DNA of 37,405 bases from Treponema sp. UBA3662 (GCA_002373205.1 DFJV01000164.1:1-37405); one strand, 5' to 3'; shown: positions 1 to 6,763, numbered from the stretch's first letter. Program-made: numbers and translations. The notes: generated from the letters alone by a model not told the origin.

Positions 1-419
1 TTGAAAAATCTGCCGGGGCAAAAGTATACGGAATAGACATCTCCGAAGAAAGCGTAAAAAAGGCAAAGAAAATCAACCGTGCTGAACTTGGCAGCCGCTG
101 CGAAATCTTGCAGGGTAGTGCGGAATGTCTTCCCTTTGCAGACGGAGAACTTGATATGGCTACAGCCTTTGAGACGGTCTTTTTCTGGAAGAACATAAAA
201 ATTTGCTTTGCCGAAGTAAGGCGTACGCTCAAGTCCGGCGGAAAATTCATTGTCATCAACAACTACGGCGACCCAAAAATCGACTGGGAAAAAAAAGTTC
301 CCTGCATGACCCGCCACACGGCTCAGGAAATAAAATCTCTTATGCAAAGTGCAGGATTTGACTGCATAAGCCTTTCAGAAAAAGGCACACTCTTTTGCGT
401 AACAGGAGTTGCAAAATGA
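1..419 (+). CDS. Class I SAM-dependent methyltransferase, 5' end missing
   Basis: The reading frame is open from the first base (codons from position 3) to the TGA at 417-419, so the start lies upstream of the window. The visible part begins just before the acidic end of strand beta-2 (VYGIDIS), which binds the ribose of S-adenosylmethionine in Rossmann-fold methyltransferases. It continues with the LPFADGELDMATAFET segment (motif II/III, the UbiE/Methyltransf_11 pattern) and the LKSGGKFIV strand that follows it. The glycine-rich motif I is off the window. The substrate cannot be deduced. The stop overlaps the ATG of the next methyltransferase (ATGA), so the two are translationally coupled and probably work in one pathway. 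Confidence 0.85.
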   Translation, partial: EKSAGAKVYGIDISEESVKKAKKINRAELGSRCEILQGSAECLPFADGELDMATAFETVFFWKNIKICFAEVRRTLKSGGKFIVINNYGDPKIDWEKKVPCMTRHTAQEIKSLMQSAGFDCISLSEKGTLFCVTGVAK

Positions 420-1018
420 AGGAAGGTGTTTGGAACTTTTTTGCACCAATTTATGAGCGGGCAATGAAAAGCCAAAAATCCATCTACGACTACATCTACA
501 AAGAAATTTCTGCGGCAGCAAGCGCAAAGAATGTGCTGGAACTAGCCACCGGCCCCGGCATGATTGCAAAACACATTGCATCTTCTGCAAAAAGCGTAAC
601 CGCAACTGATTTTGCCCCCAAGATGATTGAGGCTGCAAAGAAGGGCAGTGTCCCTGAAAACGTTCGCTTTGAAGTAGCGGATGCAACAAATCTTCGCTAC
701 CAAAACGATTCCTTCGACCTTGTGGTGATTGCAAATGCCCTGCACATAATTCCAGAACCGGAAAAAGCTTTGGCAGAAATAGACAGGGTGCTAAAAGCAA
801 ACGGCACACTTATAGCGCCAAATTTCATCGAGCGGGAAAAGGGAAAAAAGAATCTCTGGCAGAAAATCCTTTCCCTAGTCGGCATAAAATTTGCGCACGA
901 ATGGACTAAAGAAGAATATAAGACCTTTTTGTCAGACCACGGCTGGCAGGTTACAAAAAGCCATGTCTGCAAGGGCAGGATAGACCTGCTCTATGCAGAA
1001 TGCAAAAGGATAAAATAA
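416..1018 (+). CDS. Class I SAM-dependent methyltransferase
   Basis: This 200-residue protein is a complete small methyltransferase. Motif I is VLELATGPGMIA (about residues 41-52), the acidic beta-2 end is VTATDFA, motif II is FEVADATNL followed by FDLVVIANALH, and motif III is LKANGTLIAPNF. This is the UbiE/Methyltransf_11 pattern; the target (lipid, quinone or small molecule) is not visible. The start is the ATG at 416, which overlaps the previous stop and has AGGAG seven bases upstream. The frame is open back to a TTG at 395, but that would lie before the ribosome site. A good terminator follows, so this is the last gene of its operon. It is adjacent to and probably paired with the upstream methyltransferase. 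Confidence 0.9.
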   Translation: MKEGVWNFFAPIYERAMKSQKSIYDYIYKEISAAASAKNVLELATGPGMIAKHIASSAKSVTATDFAPKMIEAAKKGSVPENVRFEVADATNLRYQNDSFDLVVIANALHIIPEPEKALAEIDRVLKANGTLIAPNFIEREKGKKNLWQKILSLVGIKFAHEWTKEEYKTFLSDHGWQVTKSHVCKGRIDLLYAECKRIK

Positions 1019-1072
1019 AGTGTGCAGCTAAACTCCATTCCCTGTAATGGGAATACATTGCATCTTTTACTC

Positions 1073-1108
1073 ATCCTCCTGTTCCAAAAAGGGGCAGGGG
1101 GATTTTTT
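1073..1108 (+). terminator. Rho-independent terminator after the methyltransferase pair
   Basis: A 9-bp stem (ATCCTCCTG at 1073-1081 with CAGGGGGAT at 1095-1103, one G-T pair) is followed by a run of six T. It ends the plus-strand methyltransferase transcript and lies between convergent genes. It lacks a T run in the other direction, so it should not act on the thi transcript. Confidence 0.85.
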
Positions 1109-1119
1109 ATGCGAAAGCT

Positions 1120-1821
1120 TTATTTTGCGTTCTTGAACCAAAGTTCGCAAAGTTCCCTTGAAGCAGCCTCCACGTCATCCGCACCGGCAACCGCAGAAAC
1201 CACAAAGAAGCCTGCAATGCCAGTCTTTGCAAGCTGCGGAATGTCCGCCGCCTTTACGCCGCCTCCAACGACTACGGGGATTGGGCTTACCTTTGCAAGC
1301 TTTTCAATTTCTTCAAAGTCGCGCGTGATTATTTTTCCAGTGCTGTCTTTACCGCAGTCAGGCTTTGTCTGGGTAGGGTGAAGGGGACCTGCTCCAAAAT
1401 AGTCAATGCAGGAAGTGTCCGCCTTTTTAACGTAATCAAAAAGCTCCTCTGTCTGAGCGGAAAGCCCAACAATTGAATCTTCCCCAAGATACTTTCTGCA
1501 AATCTCAACCGGAATGTCCGACTGTCCAACGTGAATGCCGTCAACCTTAATTCCTTCTTCCCTGGATGCAAGCACAACGTCCAGCCTGTCATCAACAACA
1601 AGCGAGCATTTTTGGCAAAGCCCCAGTTCCCTGATTGCGTCTGCCGCATCGCGCGTAAGGGCAATCATCTCCCTTGCAGAAGCAACCTTTGACCTTACCT
1701 GCACGATTGTAAATCCGCTTTTTACCGCCGCAAAAACAATGTCCTTAACAGGCCTGCCGTTAGTGTTTTCTGGTCCCACAACAAGATAGGCAGAAATATC
1801 AAGAGTCTTCCTATTATACAT
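1120..1821 (-). CDS. thiE: Thiamine-phosphate synthase
   Basis: ThiE joins hydroxymethylpyrimidine diphosphate to thiazole phosphate to give thiamine phosphate. The 233-residue TIM-barrel protein shows the family signatures: IVQVRSK (about 39-45, the Q-x-R-x-K pyrophosphate site), VVDDRLD (76-82), GIHVGQSD (95-102), GAGPLHPTQTK (143-153) and VVVGGGV near the C-terminus. The chosen ATG at 1821 has GGAGG six bases upstream and overlaps the stop of the thiamine-binding gene by 8 bases; the longer open frame to 1857 would run deep into that gene. It is the last gene of a TPP-riboswitch operon. No thiC or thiD is seen here, so the operon looks like salvage of imported or recycled thiazole. Confidence 0.95.
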   Translation of the reverse strand: MYNRKTLDISAYLVVGPENTNGRPVKDIVFAAVKSGFTIVQVRSKVASAREMIALTRDAADAIRELGLCQKCSLVVDDRLDVVLASREEGIKVDGIHVGQSDIPVEICRKYLGEDSIVGLSAQTEELFDYVKKADTSCIDYFGAGPLHPTQTKPDCGKDSTGKIITRDFEEIEKLAKVSPIPVVVGGGVKAADIPQLAKTGIAGFFVVSAVAGADDVEAASRELCELWFKNAK

Positions 1822-2134
1822 TCTTTCCTCCAGAATCCTTTCCAAGAATAGCGTCAACTTTTTCCGTCTTTGAATGCATCATGTCCGTAAAGCCCGGCCT
1901 AATGTCTGCCTTAAGAACAACCTCCGTCCTTATTCCCTGGTCAACAAGAACCTTGGTAGCGTCCTTTACAACCTTCATAACATCATCCCATTCGCCCTCA
2001 ATTTCCGTGAACATGGAATTGGTGCGGTTGGAAAGCCCCGAGTCGCGGATAACCTTTATCACCTGGGAGACAAGAGGTGCCATTTCCTCCCCAGTGCCGC
2101 ATGGTGCAATGGCAAGTGCAATAAGAGTGTTCAT
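1814..2134 (-). CDS. Thiamine-binding protein, MTH1187/YkoF-like family
   Basis: This is a 106-residue protein of the Thiamine_BP family (the former UPF0045/DUF77 group). Recognisable parts are the N-terminal strand with APCGTGEEMAPLV, the long helix ending IRDSGL, the MFTEIEGEWDDVMKVV block and the second half with GIRTEVVLKADIR. These proteins form ferredoxin-like oligomers that bind thiamine or its pyrimidine moiety in the cytoplasm. Its place between thiM and thiE under a TPP riboswitch supports a thiamine role. The start ATG shares a base with the thiM stop (TAATG) and the end overlaps thiE, so all three genes are translationally coupled. Whether it is a carrier, a sensor or a transport helper is not known from the sequence. 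Confidence 0.88.
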   Translation of the reverse strand: MNTLIALAIAPCGTGEEMAPLVSQVIKVIRDSGLSNRTNSMFTEIEGEWDDVMKVVKDATKVLVDQGIRTEVVLKADIRPGFTDMMHSKTEKVDAILGKDSGGKNV

Positions 2135-2976
2135 TATTTTCCTCCAAAAATATCCAGCTTGAACGGATTGTTTGCAACATCCTGTGAAGTGGCATTGTAA
2201 AGCTCGTCAATAAATTCCGTGCGGAACGAAGCAGGGCCCCTGCATTTTGAATGCGCAGACTTGCCTGCAAATTTGTAGATGCAGGAACCTGTTACCGCCG
2301 CAGTAAATGGATCTGCAACGCAAGCATAAATTGCCATCACTCCGCCAAGAGAACATCCTGCCCCGGTAATCATTGGCATGAACTTTGACCCGCCGCTTAT
2401 CAAAAGTGATGTTTCTCCGTTGGTAACAAAATCTTCCGGCCCGGAAACAGCAACTGCCCCGCCTGTATGTCTTGCAAGTGCCTTTGCATCTTCCTTTGCC
2501 TGCAAAACAGAATCCGTAGCGTCAACACCGCGCACCGTAGACTTTTGCCCGGAACCTATTCCCCAAAGGGAAGCAAGCGCAATAATTTCAGAAGCATTGC
2601 CGCGGATAATTCCGGGTCTTTTGTCTGCAAAACTTTTTAAAAGCTCAGACCTAAGCCCGCCAATTCCAATTCCAACAGGATCAAGAACCCAAGGCCTCTT
2701 TAGCTCGCAAAGCCTGCGCGCGGTGCGGGGAAGCGTTTCCGCATAGACTGGAAGCAGCGTGCCCATGTTAATGTAAAGCGACTTCCCCGCAGCCGCCATA
2801 GCCTCGCCCTCATCAGGAAGGTAAACCATAGCCGCCGAACCACCAACCGCAAGCTGGGCGTTTGCAACAAATTCAATCGTCACCGTATTCGTAATGGAAG
2901 GTGCCATGGGGTTTTGAGCCCTCACGTCTTCAACTGCCTTTGCAACCTTTGCCTTAATCTCTTCACCAGACTGCAT
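2134..2976 (-). CDS. thiM: Hydroxyethylthiazole kinase
   Basis: ThiM phosphorylates 4-methyl-5-hydroxyethylthiazole, letting the cell salvage the thiazole half of thiamine. The 280-residue length and ribokinase-like fold fit the family. Visible motifs are the N-terminal PSITNTVTIEFVAN segment, GGSAAMVY (about 46-53), YINMGTL (68-74), WVLDPVGIG (95-103), GIIRGNASEI (121-130), the long VDATDS segment, and the anion-hole/catalytic stretch ITGAGCSLGG near 204-213, where the family usually has TGTGC. The ATG has AAGGAG about 7 bases upstream. It is the first gene of the thiM / binding protein / thiE operon and is preceded by a TPP riboswitch with its own terminator. Confidence 0.95.
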   Translation of the reverse strand: MQSGEEIKAKVAKAVEDVRAQNPMAPSITNTVTIEFVANAQLAVGGSAAMVYLPDEGEAMAAAGKSLYINMGTLLPVYAETLPRTARRLCELKRPWVLDPVGIGIGGLRSELLKSFADKRPGIIRGNASEIIALASLWGIGSGQKSTVRGVDATDSVLQAKEDAKALARHTGGAVAVSGPEDFVTNGETSLLISGGSKFMPMITGAGCSLGGVMAIYACVADPFTAAVTGSCIYKFAGKSAHSKCRGPASFRTEFIDELYNATSQDVANNPFKLDIFGGK

Positions 2977-3003
2977 ACAGCTCTCCTTTAGTATAAAAAT
3001 TTA

Positions 3004-3035
3004 AAATAAAAAATGCCTGCATAGAAAGCAGGCAT
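3004..3035 (-). terminator. Riboswitch-controlled intrinsic terminator
   Basis: Read on the minus strand, ATGCCTGC and GCAGGCAT form an 8-bp perfect stem with a 7-base loop, followed by TTTTTATTTT. It lies between the TPP aptamer and the thiM ribosome site. The stretch AAATGCC just after the aptamer (3048-3055) can pair with GGCATTT in the 3' arm, giving a possible antiterminator. This suggests control by premature termination; the pairing switch itself is inferred. Confidence 0.85.
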
Positions 3036-3058
3036 AAAAGTCTTCTAAAGGCATTTAT

Positions 3059-3195
3059 TTTGCTCCCTACGCGGGGACGCATCAAGCCACACATAAAAAC
3101 GCTTGGCACAACACGCACATCCGATCAGGTTCCAAGGGTCAGCTTCCGCTTTCTCAACCTTCATGCCAAAATGCGGCACAAGGTTCCCCTGCAAA
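3059..3195 (-). promoter_or_regulatory. TPP riboswitch (THI element)
   Basis: On the minus strand the leader carries the hallmarks of the thiamine pyrophosphate aptamer: a GGGGAACC start, the pyrimidine-sensing GGTTGAGAAAG, the nearly invariant ACCCTTGGAACCTGATC (3123-3139), and the closing GCGTAGGGA. P1 is formed by TTTGC (3191-3195) and GCAAA (3059-3063). An extra P3a-type arm lengthens the middle. It controls thiM, the thiamine-binding protein and thiE. Binding of TPP should stabilise P1 and favour the downstream terminator, so the operon is off when thiamine is plentiful. Confidence 0.95.
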
Positions 3196-3204
3196 TCCAA
3201 AATG

Positions 3205-3233
3205 AATATACATCAAAAAAAAATCTTTGTCCA
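3205..3233 (-). promoter_or_regulatory. Sigma-70-type promoter of the thi operon
   Basis: On the minus strand, TGGACA (3228-3233) and TATATT (3205-3210) are separated by 17 bases. Transcription would start just before the P1 stem of the TPP riboswitch, which supports both calls. Confidence 0.75.
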
Positions 3234-3281
3234 GATGCAATGCATTAATGCATCATCAAAAAAACGAGAATAGGGAAGGGC

Positions 3282-3560
3282 TTAGGGGCACTTAAGAAAA
3301 TCCTCACACAAATCGTGAAAGTCCAATTTGTCGTTAACAACGGCATTGGTAAAAACATTCTTCACTTCATACTTCTTCTTGGAATCATAATATCCATCCA
3401 ACAATTCCATAATGCGGAAAATTATTTCATAGCTAAAATTTTCAAGACCTTTCCTAAGCTGCCCGTCATCAAATTTGCCAAGCCTGCTAAGGAAAATATT
3501 TATCTGCTCGTCTTGAATCTTTGCAAGCTCCTTAAGAAAATCTTCCTGCTCACTCTTCAT
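3282..3560 (-). CDS. Small hypothetical protein
   Basis: I do not recognise this 92-residue acidic, helix-rich protein. It has no signal peptide or membrane segment. The visible sequence alternates charged helices (EDFLKELAKIQDEQINIFLSR, then FSYEIIFRIMELLDGYYDSKKK) with a tail ending DLCEDFLKCP. The start chosen is the ATG at 3560, seven bases after GAGAGG; an in-frame ATG at 3566 overlaps the end of the upstream membrane gene and sits too close to the ribosome site. The near-overlap means it is made together with the membrane protein at 3563-3958, so a partner role with that protein is likely but not shown. Confidence 0.7.
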   Translation of the reverse strand: MKSEQEDFLKELAKIQDEQINIFLSRLGKFDDGQLRKGLENFSYEIIFRIMELLDGYYDSKKKYEVKNVFTNAVVNDKLDFHDLCEDFLKCP

Positions 3561-3562
3561 AA

Positions 3563-3958
3563 TCATTCCTCTCTTTCAGACTTGCGCTTTTCAATCAGCT
3601 TTAGAATAGCAAGCGTAAAAAGCGAAGAAATAATGATGCTTGGAATTTGCATAATAATATACAACAAATACCAGTCATTCTTTAAATGCAAAAAGTTCAC
3701 GTCAAAATATCCCTTGCACGCAAAAAATACAAGCAATCTCAGTGCATATCCAAGCACAATAAAAATAACAAGCTTAACAGTATAATCGGCCTTGCCCCTA
3801 ACACTGCCAAAATTAAAAGCTGTCAAAACCACCGAAAGCAACGCCGGCAAAATGTAGCCCCTAAAAGCCACGTACAATTCAAAATTTGGCAAAAAAATTA
3901 TAACTACACAGTAAGTTAGCAATACAACAAAAGAACACAAATAAACTTTATTCTTCAT
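3563..3958 (-). CDS. Small integral membrane protein of unknown function
   Basis: This 131-residue protein is mostly hydrophobic. Four membrane segments can be seen: about residues 5-24 (LCSFVVLLTYCVVIIFL), 34-48 (GYILPALLSVVLTAF), 60-81 (TVKLVIFIVLGYALRLLVFF) and 97-121 (WYLLYIIMQIPSIIISSLFTLAIL), followed by a basic-acidic tail (EKRKSEREE). No transporter motif is recognisable. The position beside the thiamine operon invites the thought of a transporter part, but it has its own upstream region and lies beyond the riboswitch promoter, so that link is weak. Translation is coupled to the small gene that follows it. Confidence 0.75.
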   Translation of the reverse strand: MKNKVYLCSFVVLLTYCVVIIFLPNFELYVAFRGYILPALLSVVLTAFNFGSVRGKADYTVKLVIFIVLGYALRLLVFFACKGYFDVNFLHLKNDWYLLYIIMQIPSIIISSLFTLAILKLIEKRKSEREE

Positions 3959-3981
3959 AATTAAACCTTATTCCTTTTCTG

Positions 3982-4080
3982 GCGGTTACCTGCCTAAAGG
4001 CAGGTCGGGCTTTCCGGGGTTCCGCCTTTTGGCTCCATTGCTAGCGCAACGGCTTCGCCGCCCCTCCAATCCCTAACCGG
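3982..4080. repeat. GC-rich palindromic intergenic repeat, copy 1
   Basis: This stretch has no gene and is much richer in G and C than its surroundings. It opens with a perfect hairpin, ACCTGCC/GGCAGGT (about 3989-4006). The part from 4018 to 4071 (GGTTCCGC, GCTCCATT, CTTCGCCGC, CTCCAATC) is clearly related to 12729-12779. The two copies sit in non-homologous intergenic sites, so they are members of a dispersed repeat family. No coding capacity or transposase end was recognised. The rest of 4081-4129 shows nothing further. Confidence 0.7.
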
Positions 4081-4129
4081 TTGTCTGCATAAAAGGCATT
4101 TCCGCAAAGGAAAGACACTTAATCTCTAG

Positions 4130-4204
4130 CAGTCATGCCGAACTCGTTTCGGCATCCGTAGATGTTAAGCCCCAAAGCAGGGGCAATCATAAATGCCCTT
4201 CCTT
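4130..4204. repeat. 75-base direct repeat, left copy
   Basis: This copy matches 4956-5030 at 71 of 75 positions; all four differences are transitions. It carries an 8-bp perfect hairpin (ATGCCGAA / TTCGGCAT, 5-base loop) and a weaker CCCC/GGGG pair, and ends GCCCTTCCTT. With the right copy it brackets the RelB/DinJ-YoeB remnant. The hairpin half resembles the palindromes at 9796-9914. Confidence 0.9.
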
Positions 4205-4381
4205 CACGGCTCAAAAGCCCATAAAACTTTTAGCCACCACTCTCCTGCAAAAAAATGGTTGCCGCTGTCTGTCCCCATGGAAAACAAACGGAAGCGGATT
4301 GTGAAATCCTTTAACATAATAGAAGAAAGGATGTTGTTTGTAAAGAAATGGAAAAAAACTATTTTGTGTAGCATATAATTG

Positions 4382-4411
4382 TTGATAATTTCATTGCTTT
4401 TGTATTATATT
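4382..4411 (+). promoter_or_regulatory. Promoter of the RelB/DinJ antitoxin gene
   Basis: TTGATA (4382-4387) and TATATT (4406-4411) are 18 bases apart, with the antitoxin ATG at 4430 and GGAGG at 4420-4424. Antitoxins of this type usually repress such a promoter, but no clear operator palindrome was identified. Confidence 0.55.
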
Positions 4412-4429
4412 AAAATTATGGAGGCGCAT

Positions 4430-4687
4430 ATGGGAACAGCAGTAGTTCAGACACGCGTTGATGCAGCATTAAAACATGATGCAGATGCTTTTTTTGAATC
4501 CATTGGAATGGATACAACAACGGCAATTCGTATTTTTTTGAAGCAAACTTTGATTCAACATAAAATTCCGTTTGAGATTGTTCAAGACAGTTCATTTTAT
4601 TCAGAAAAAAACATGATGGCGTTGGAACATTCAAAAATGCAGATGGAAAACGGACAGCACTCAATACATGAACTTGTTGAGGTATAA
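4430..4687 (+). CDS. Type II antitoxin, RelB/DinJ family
   Basis: The 85-residue protein has the ribbon-helix-helix N-terminus typical of RelB/DinJ antitoxins: a short beta strand (VVQTRVDAALKHDADAFFESIGMDTTTAIRIFLKQ, split here into strand, helix and helix), followed by IPFEI and an extended C-terminal part that would wrap the toxin. It binds DNA at its own promoter and neutralises an mRNA-cleaving RelE/YoeB-type toxin. The ATG at 4430 has GGAGG at the right distance; earlier in-frame ATGs at 4379 and 4418 lie before it. The gene ends two bases before the ATG of the toxin reading frame, which is broken. The gene itself looks intact. Confidence 0.9.
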   Translation: MGTAVVQTRVDAALKHDADAFFESIGMDTTTAIRIFLKQTLIQHKIPFEIVQDSSFYSEKNMMALEHSKMQMENGQHSIHELVEV

Positions 4688-4688
4688 A

Positions 4689-4941
4689 ATGCACAAGGAT
4701 TTTTCAGATGATGCCTGGGCAGATTATACATACTGGATAATGCAGGACAAAGAAAATAAACCAGCTTCTTGCAGATATTGAACGAAACGGCAATAACGGA
4801 ATCGGACATCCTGAACCTTTGAAAGAAAACTTAAGCGGGTACTGGTCTCGAACAATAGATGAGAAAAACCGTCTTGTTTATAAAATAGAAGACGGGCTAA
4901 TAAAAATAATTCAGTGCAAGAACCATTATGATGACAAATAA
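4689..4941 (+). pseudogene. YoeB/Txe-family toxin, frameshifted
   Basis: The frame opens at 4689 (MHKDFSDDAWADYTYWIMQDK) and meets TGA at 4779. From about 4752 the next frame continues the family sequence without a break: KINQLLADIERN, GIGHPEPLKENLSGYWSR, NRLVYK, CKNHYDDK, ending at TAA 4939-4941. This is a YoeB/Txe RNase, a ribosome-dependent mRNA interferase. The catalytic-type residues (Glu in PEPL, Arg in WSR, His in NHY) survive in the second fragment. The junction lacks about four residues that the family has between DK and KIN, which fits an 11-base deletion that also shifts the frame. As read, no full toxin can be made, while the antitoxin just upstream is intact. A sequencing error at this point is the alternative. 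Confidence 0.85.
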
Positions 4942-4955
4942 TGATTTTTCTCCAA

Positions 4956-5030
4956 CAGTCATGCCGAACTTGTTTCGGCATCTATAGATGTTAAGCCCCA
5001 AAGCAGGGGTAATCATAAATGCCCTTCCTT
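4956..5030. repeat. 75-base direct repeat, right copy
   Basis: This is the partner of 4130-4204 in the same orientation. The hairpin stem (ATGCCGAA / TTCGGCAT) is unchanged and one difference falls in its loop. The two copies are 826 bases apart start to start and enclose exactly the antitoxin-toxin pair with its promoter. Confidence 0.9.
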
Positions 5031-5108
5031 GCAAACTGATTGTACTGATAATCAAAAAATTCTTTCCTTATGATTATTACGGATCCTGTGATTTAAGCCA
5101 GAAACGAA

Positions 5109-5507
5109 ATGCCCACTTTTGAAAAGTTTTTTGCCAAAACCCCAGGGCAGAAAGAAATCTATGACAAAGAATATAGTGATTTTCTCCTTTCGGAATTCAT
5201 GCTAGAGCAAATGGAAGCTCAGCATATTTCCGTGCGTGAACTTGCAAAACAGGCTGATGTCTCTCCGACTGTAATCCAAAAGCTCCGCTCAAAGGATTCA
5301 CAGAAAGTGAATCTCACAACTTTTACTTCTGTTCTTCGCTGTCTTGGTTATCAGATTAAGCTAGAAAAAATGCCGCCACCAGAACATAGCATTAACGAAA
5401 ATCATACTGATGTAAAAAAAAAAATCCTACCCCATGACATTGTTTGTCATACCTTAAAGAGTATAATAGCATTAGACAATGCAGGTACAGGTGCAACAGA
5501 TTTTTAA
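5109..5507 (+). CDS. XRE-family helix-turn-helix protein, antitoxin-like, without partner
   Basis: This 132-residue protein has an N-terminal arm (MPTFEKFFAKTPGQKEIYDKEYSDFLL) followed by an XRE/HTH_3 domain, about residues 30-88: LEQMEAQHISVRELAKQADVSPTVIQKLRS, then LTTFTSVLRCLGYQIKLEK. This is the layout of HigA-like antitoxins that follow a RelE/HigB-type toxin. No intact toxin gene is found upstream or downstream. After residue 88 the tail becomes atypical, and it passes through a run of eleven A (5414-5424); one base more in that run would end the protein about 12 bases further on. The ATG at 5109 is the only usable start and has no good ribosome site, as expected if it was once coupled to an upstream toxin. 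Confidence 0.75.
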   Translation: MPTFEKFFAKTPGQKEIYDKEYSDFLLSEFMLEQMEAQHISVRELAKQADVSPTVIQKLRSKDSQKVNLTTFTSVLRCLGYQIKLEKMPPPEHSINENHTDVKKKILPHDIVCHTLKSIIALDNAGTGATDF

Positions 5508-5535
5508 TGACAATCTTGCAAACCTGTGTTATACT
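5507..5535 (+). promoter_or_regulatory. Promoter of the two-gene island operon
   Basis: ATGACA (5507-5512) and TATACT (5530-5535) are 17 bases apart, and the -10 is preceded by TG in the extended position. The first gene starts at 5558 with GGGAG at a normal distance. A second possible -10 (TATAAT, 5462-5467) lies inside the end of the XRE gene. Confidence 0.65.
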
Positions 5536-5557
5536 TTTACTAAAATAGGGAGCATTT

Positions 5558-6763
5558 ATGAATAGGTTTGACAAGTTAAGAAATCAGCATAACGAATCTG
5601 TCAACGAATATAAACAGCGGCTTCAAAAAATTGCGAATGAAGCGGGTAGGGTTGCGGATGTAGCACGTGATGCACAAAAAATCATAGATGATATAGATGC
5701 GCAATTTGAAAGTGTCACAAAACTCACCAAAACAGATATTGCATTCTTGTTTTTGGCTGTTGCATTGCAATGTTGCAGGCAATATCTTATAACAGATTTT
5801 AAAGATCGGCCAGGTCATGCACAGGCCGCAAAAAAAGTTTTTTTAGAGAAAATAATTGACTCAAAAGATACGGAATTGCGTATAGAAAATGGTTTGGAAG
5901 TGCGCCATCATAAGCTATACAATCCATCGCTTGAAGAAGTTTTACTGCATCCTGTTCCTTTTGATACTACAAGAGGCAGCAAGGAATTTGGCTCTCCATT
6001 CGCTGGGGCTGGTAAATTAGGGCATAGGGCAACAGCTATCGGACATGATCCAATTTTGGGATTGATATTTGGAACTGCTAACATAGCGACAAGCACTATA
6101 ACAACATGGGATTTTAGTTCATACCATGTATTCTCTAAAGCTGGAGTTGGTGGTGGTGATTATTTAAAAATGAAGGCAAGTACATTAAAAGTTCTAAAAT
6201 CCACCGAAAATAAACTTTTACACAATATTGGTCCGAATAATGACGGAAGGCTGATAGTTGCCCTTTCTCTTATCAAGGAAATCGTACACTTGCGTTCTGA
6301 TGTCCATTCAAAAAATAGTTTACCATTGCCAGTTATTTCTTCTGTTAATCCAAAGCTGGCCTCAAAATTGGCAGAATATGGATTTGACATGGAGAATTTA
6401 TTAGTTGTGGGAAGACAAGCTAGTTATGCTTCTTTAATAAATCAAATAATTGCAATGATTCATAGTCTTTTCTATAAGGAAGAGAAAGATGGGGATTTTA
6501 AATGTTATCAAGTTAGGACAAGAAAGATCCTTATGTATTCAAACTTAATAGCAACCACCAGTAATATATTGTATGTAGCTATTTCCGTTTATCTTGGGAA
6601 TACAAATGCAATAAAGAAACTGGATATTGGCGGATTTATGGTAACAATATACAGGCTTATTTCAGATGTTATCTTTATAAATAATATCAAAAAAGAATTC
6701 CTTGAAAAGGAATTCTATAATAAAGTTATGGGTGACGTTAATCTTATGGAGGAATATAAATGA
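5558..6763 (+). CDS. Uncharacterised protein, first gene of a two-gene island operon
   Basis: I cannot assign this 401-residue protein to a named family. Residues 1-60 are a charged helical region likely to form a coiled coil (NEYKQRLQKIANEAGRV, AQKIIDDIDAQFES). Then come several hydrophobic helices separated by soluble parts: about 63-77 (AFLFLAVALQCCRQYLI), 165-185 (HDPILGLIFGTANIATSTIT), 290-306 (SLINQIIAMIHSLFY), 325-347 (YSNLIATTSNILYVAISVYLG) and 355-373 (GGFMVTIYRLISDVIFI). They are too polar in places to be sure they cross the membrane. Motif-like features are GHDPILGLIFGTAN and the VHSKNSLPLPV segment. The stop overlaps the ATG of the next gene (ATGA). The coding sequence is more AT-rich than the flanking housekeeping genes, which suggests transfer. 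Confidence 0.85.
   Translation: MNRFDKLRNQHNESVNEYKQRLQKIANEAGRVADVARDAQKIIDDIDAQFESVTKLTKTDIAFLFLAVALQCCRQYLITDFKDRPGHAQAAKKVFLEKIIDSKDTELRIENGLEVRHHKLYNPSLEEVLLHPVPFDTTRGSKEFGSPFAGAGKLGHRATAIGHDPILGLIFGTANIATSTITTWDFSSYHVFSKAGVGGGDYLKMKASTLKVLKSTENKLLHNIGPNNDGRLIVALSLIKEIVHLRSDVHSKNSLPLPVISSVNPKLASKLAEYGFDMENLLVVGRQASYASLINQIIAMIHSLFYKEEKDGDFKCYQVRTRKILMYSNLIATTSNILYVAISVYLGNTNAIKKLDIGGFMVTIYRLISDVIFINNIKKEFLEKEFYNKVMGDVNLMEEYK

Noticed and set aside
3060..3248. Short plus-strand open frame across the thi leader
   Set aside because: It coincides with the TPP riboswitch on the other strand, which explains the sequence fully.
4193..4378. 61-codon open frame inside the left repeat and leader
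   Set aside because: It starts within the 75-base repeat, lacks a ribosome site and shows no protein-like pattern.
4130..5030. Integron attC sites flanking the toxin-antitoxin cassette
   Set aside because: The repeats contain GTTAAGC, which fits the GTTRRRY core, but no complementary RYYYAAC core is paired with it and no integrase is near.
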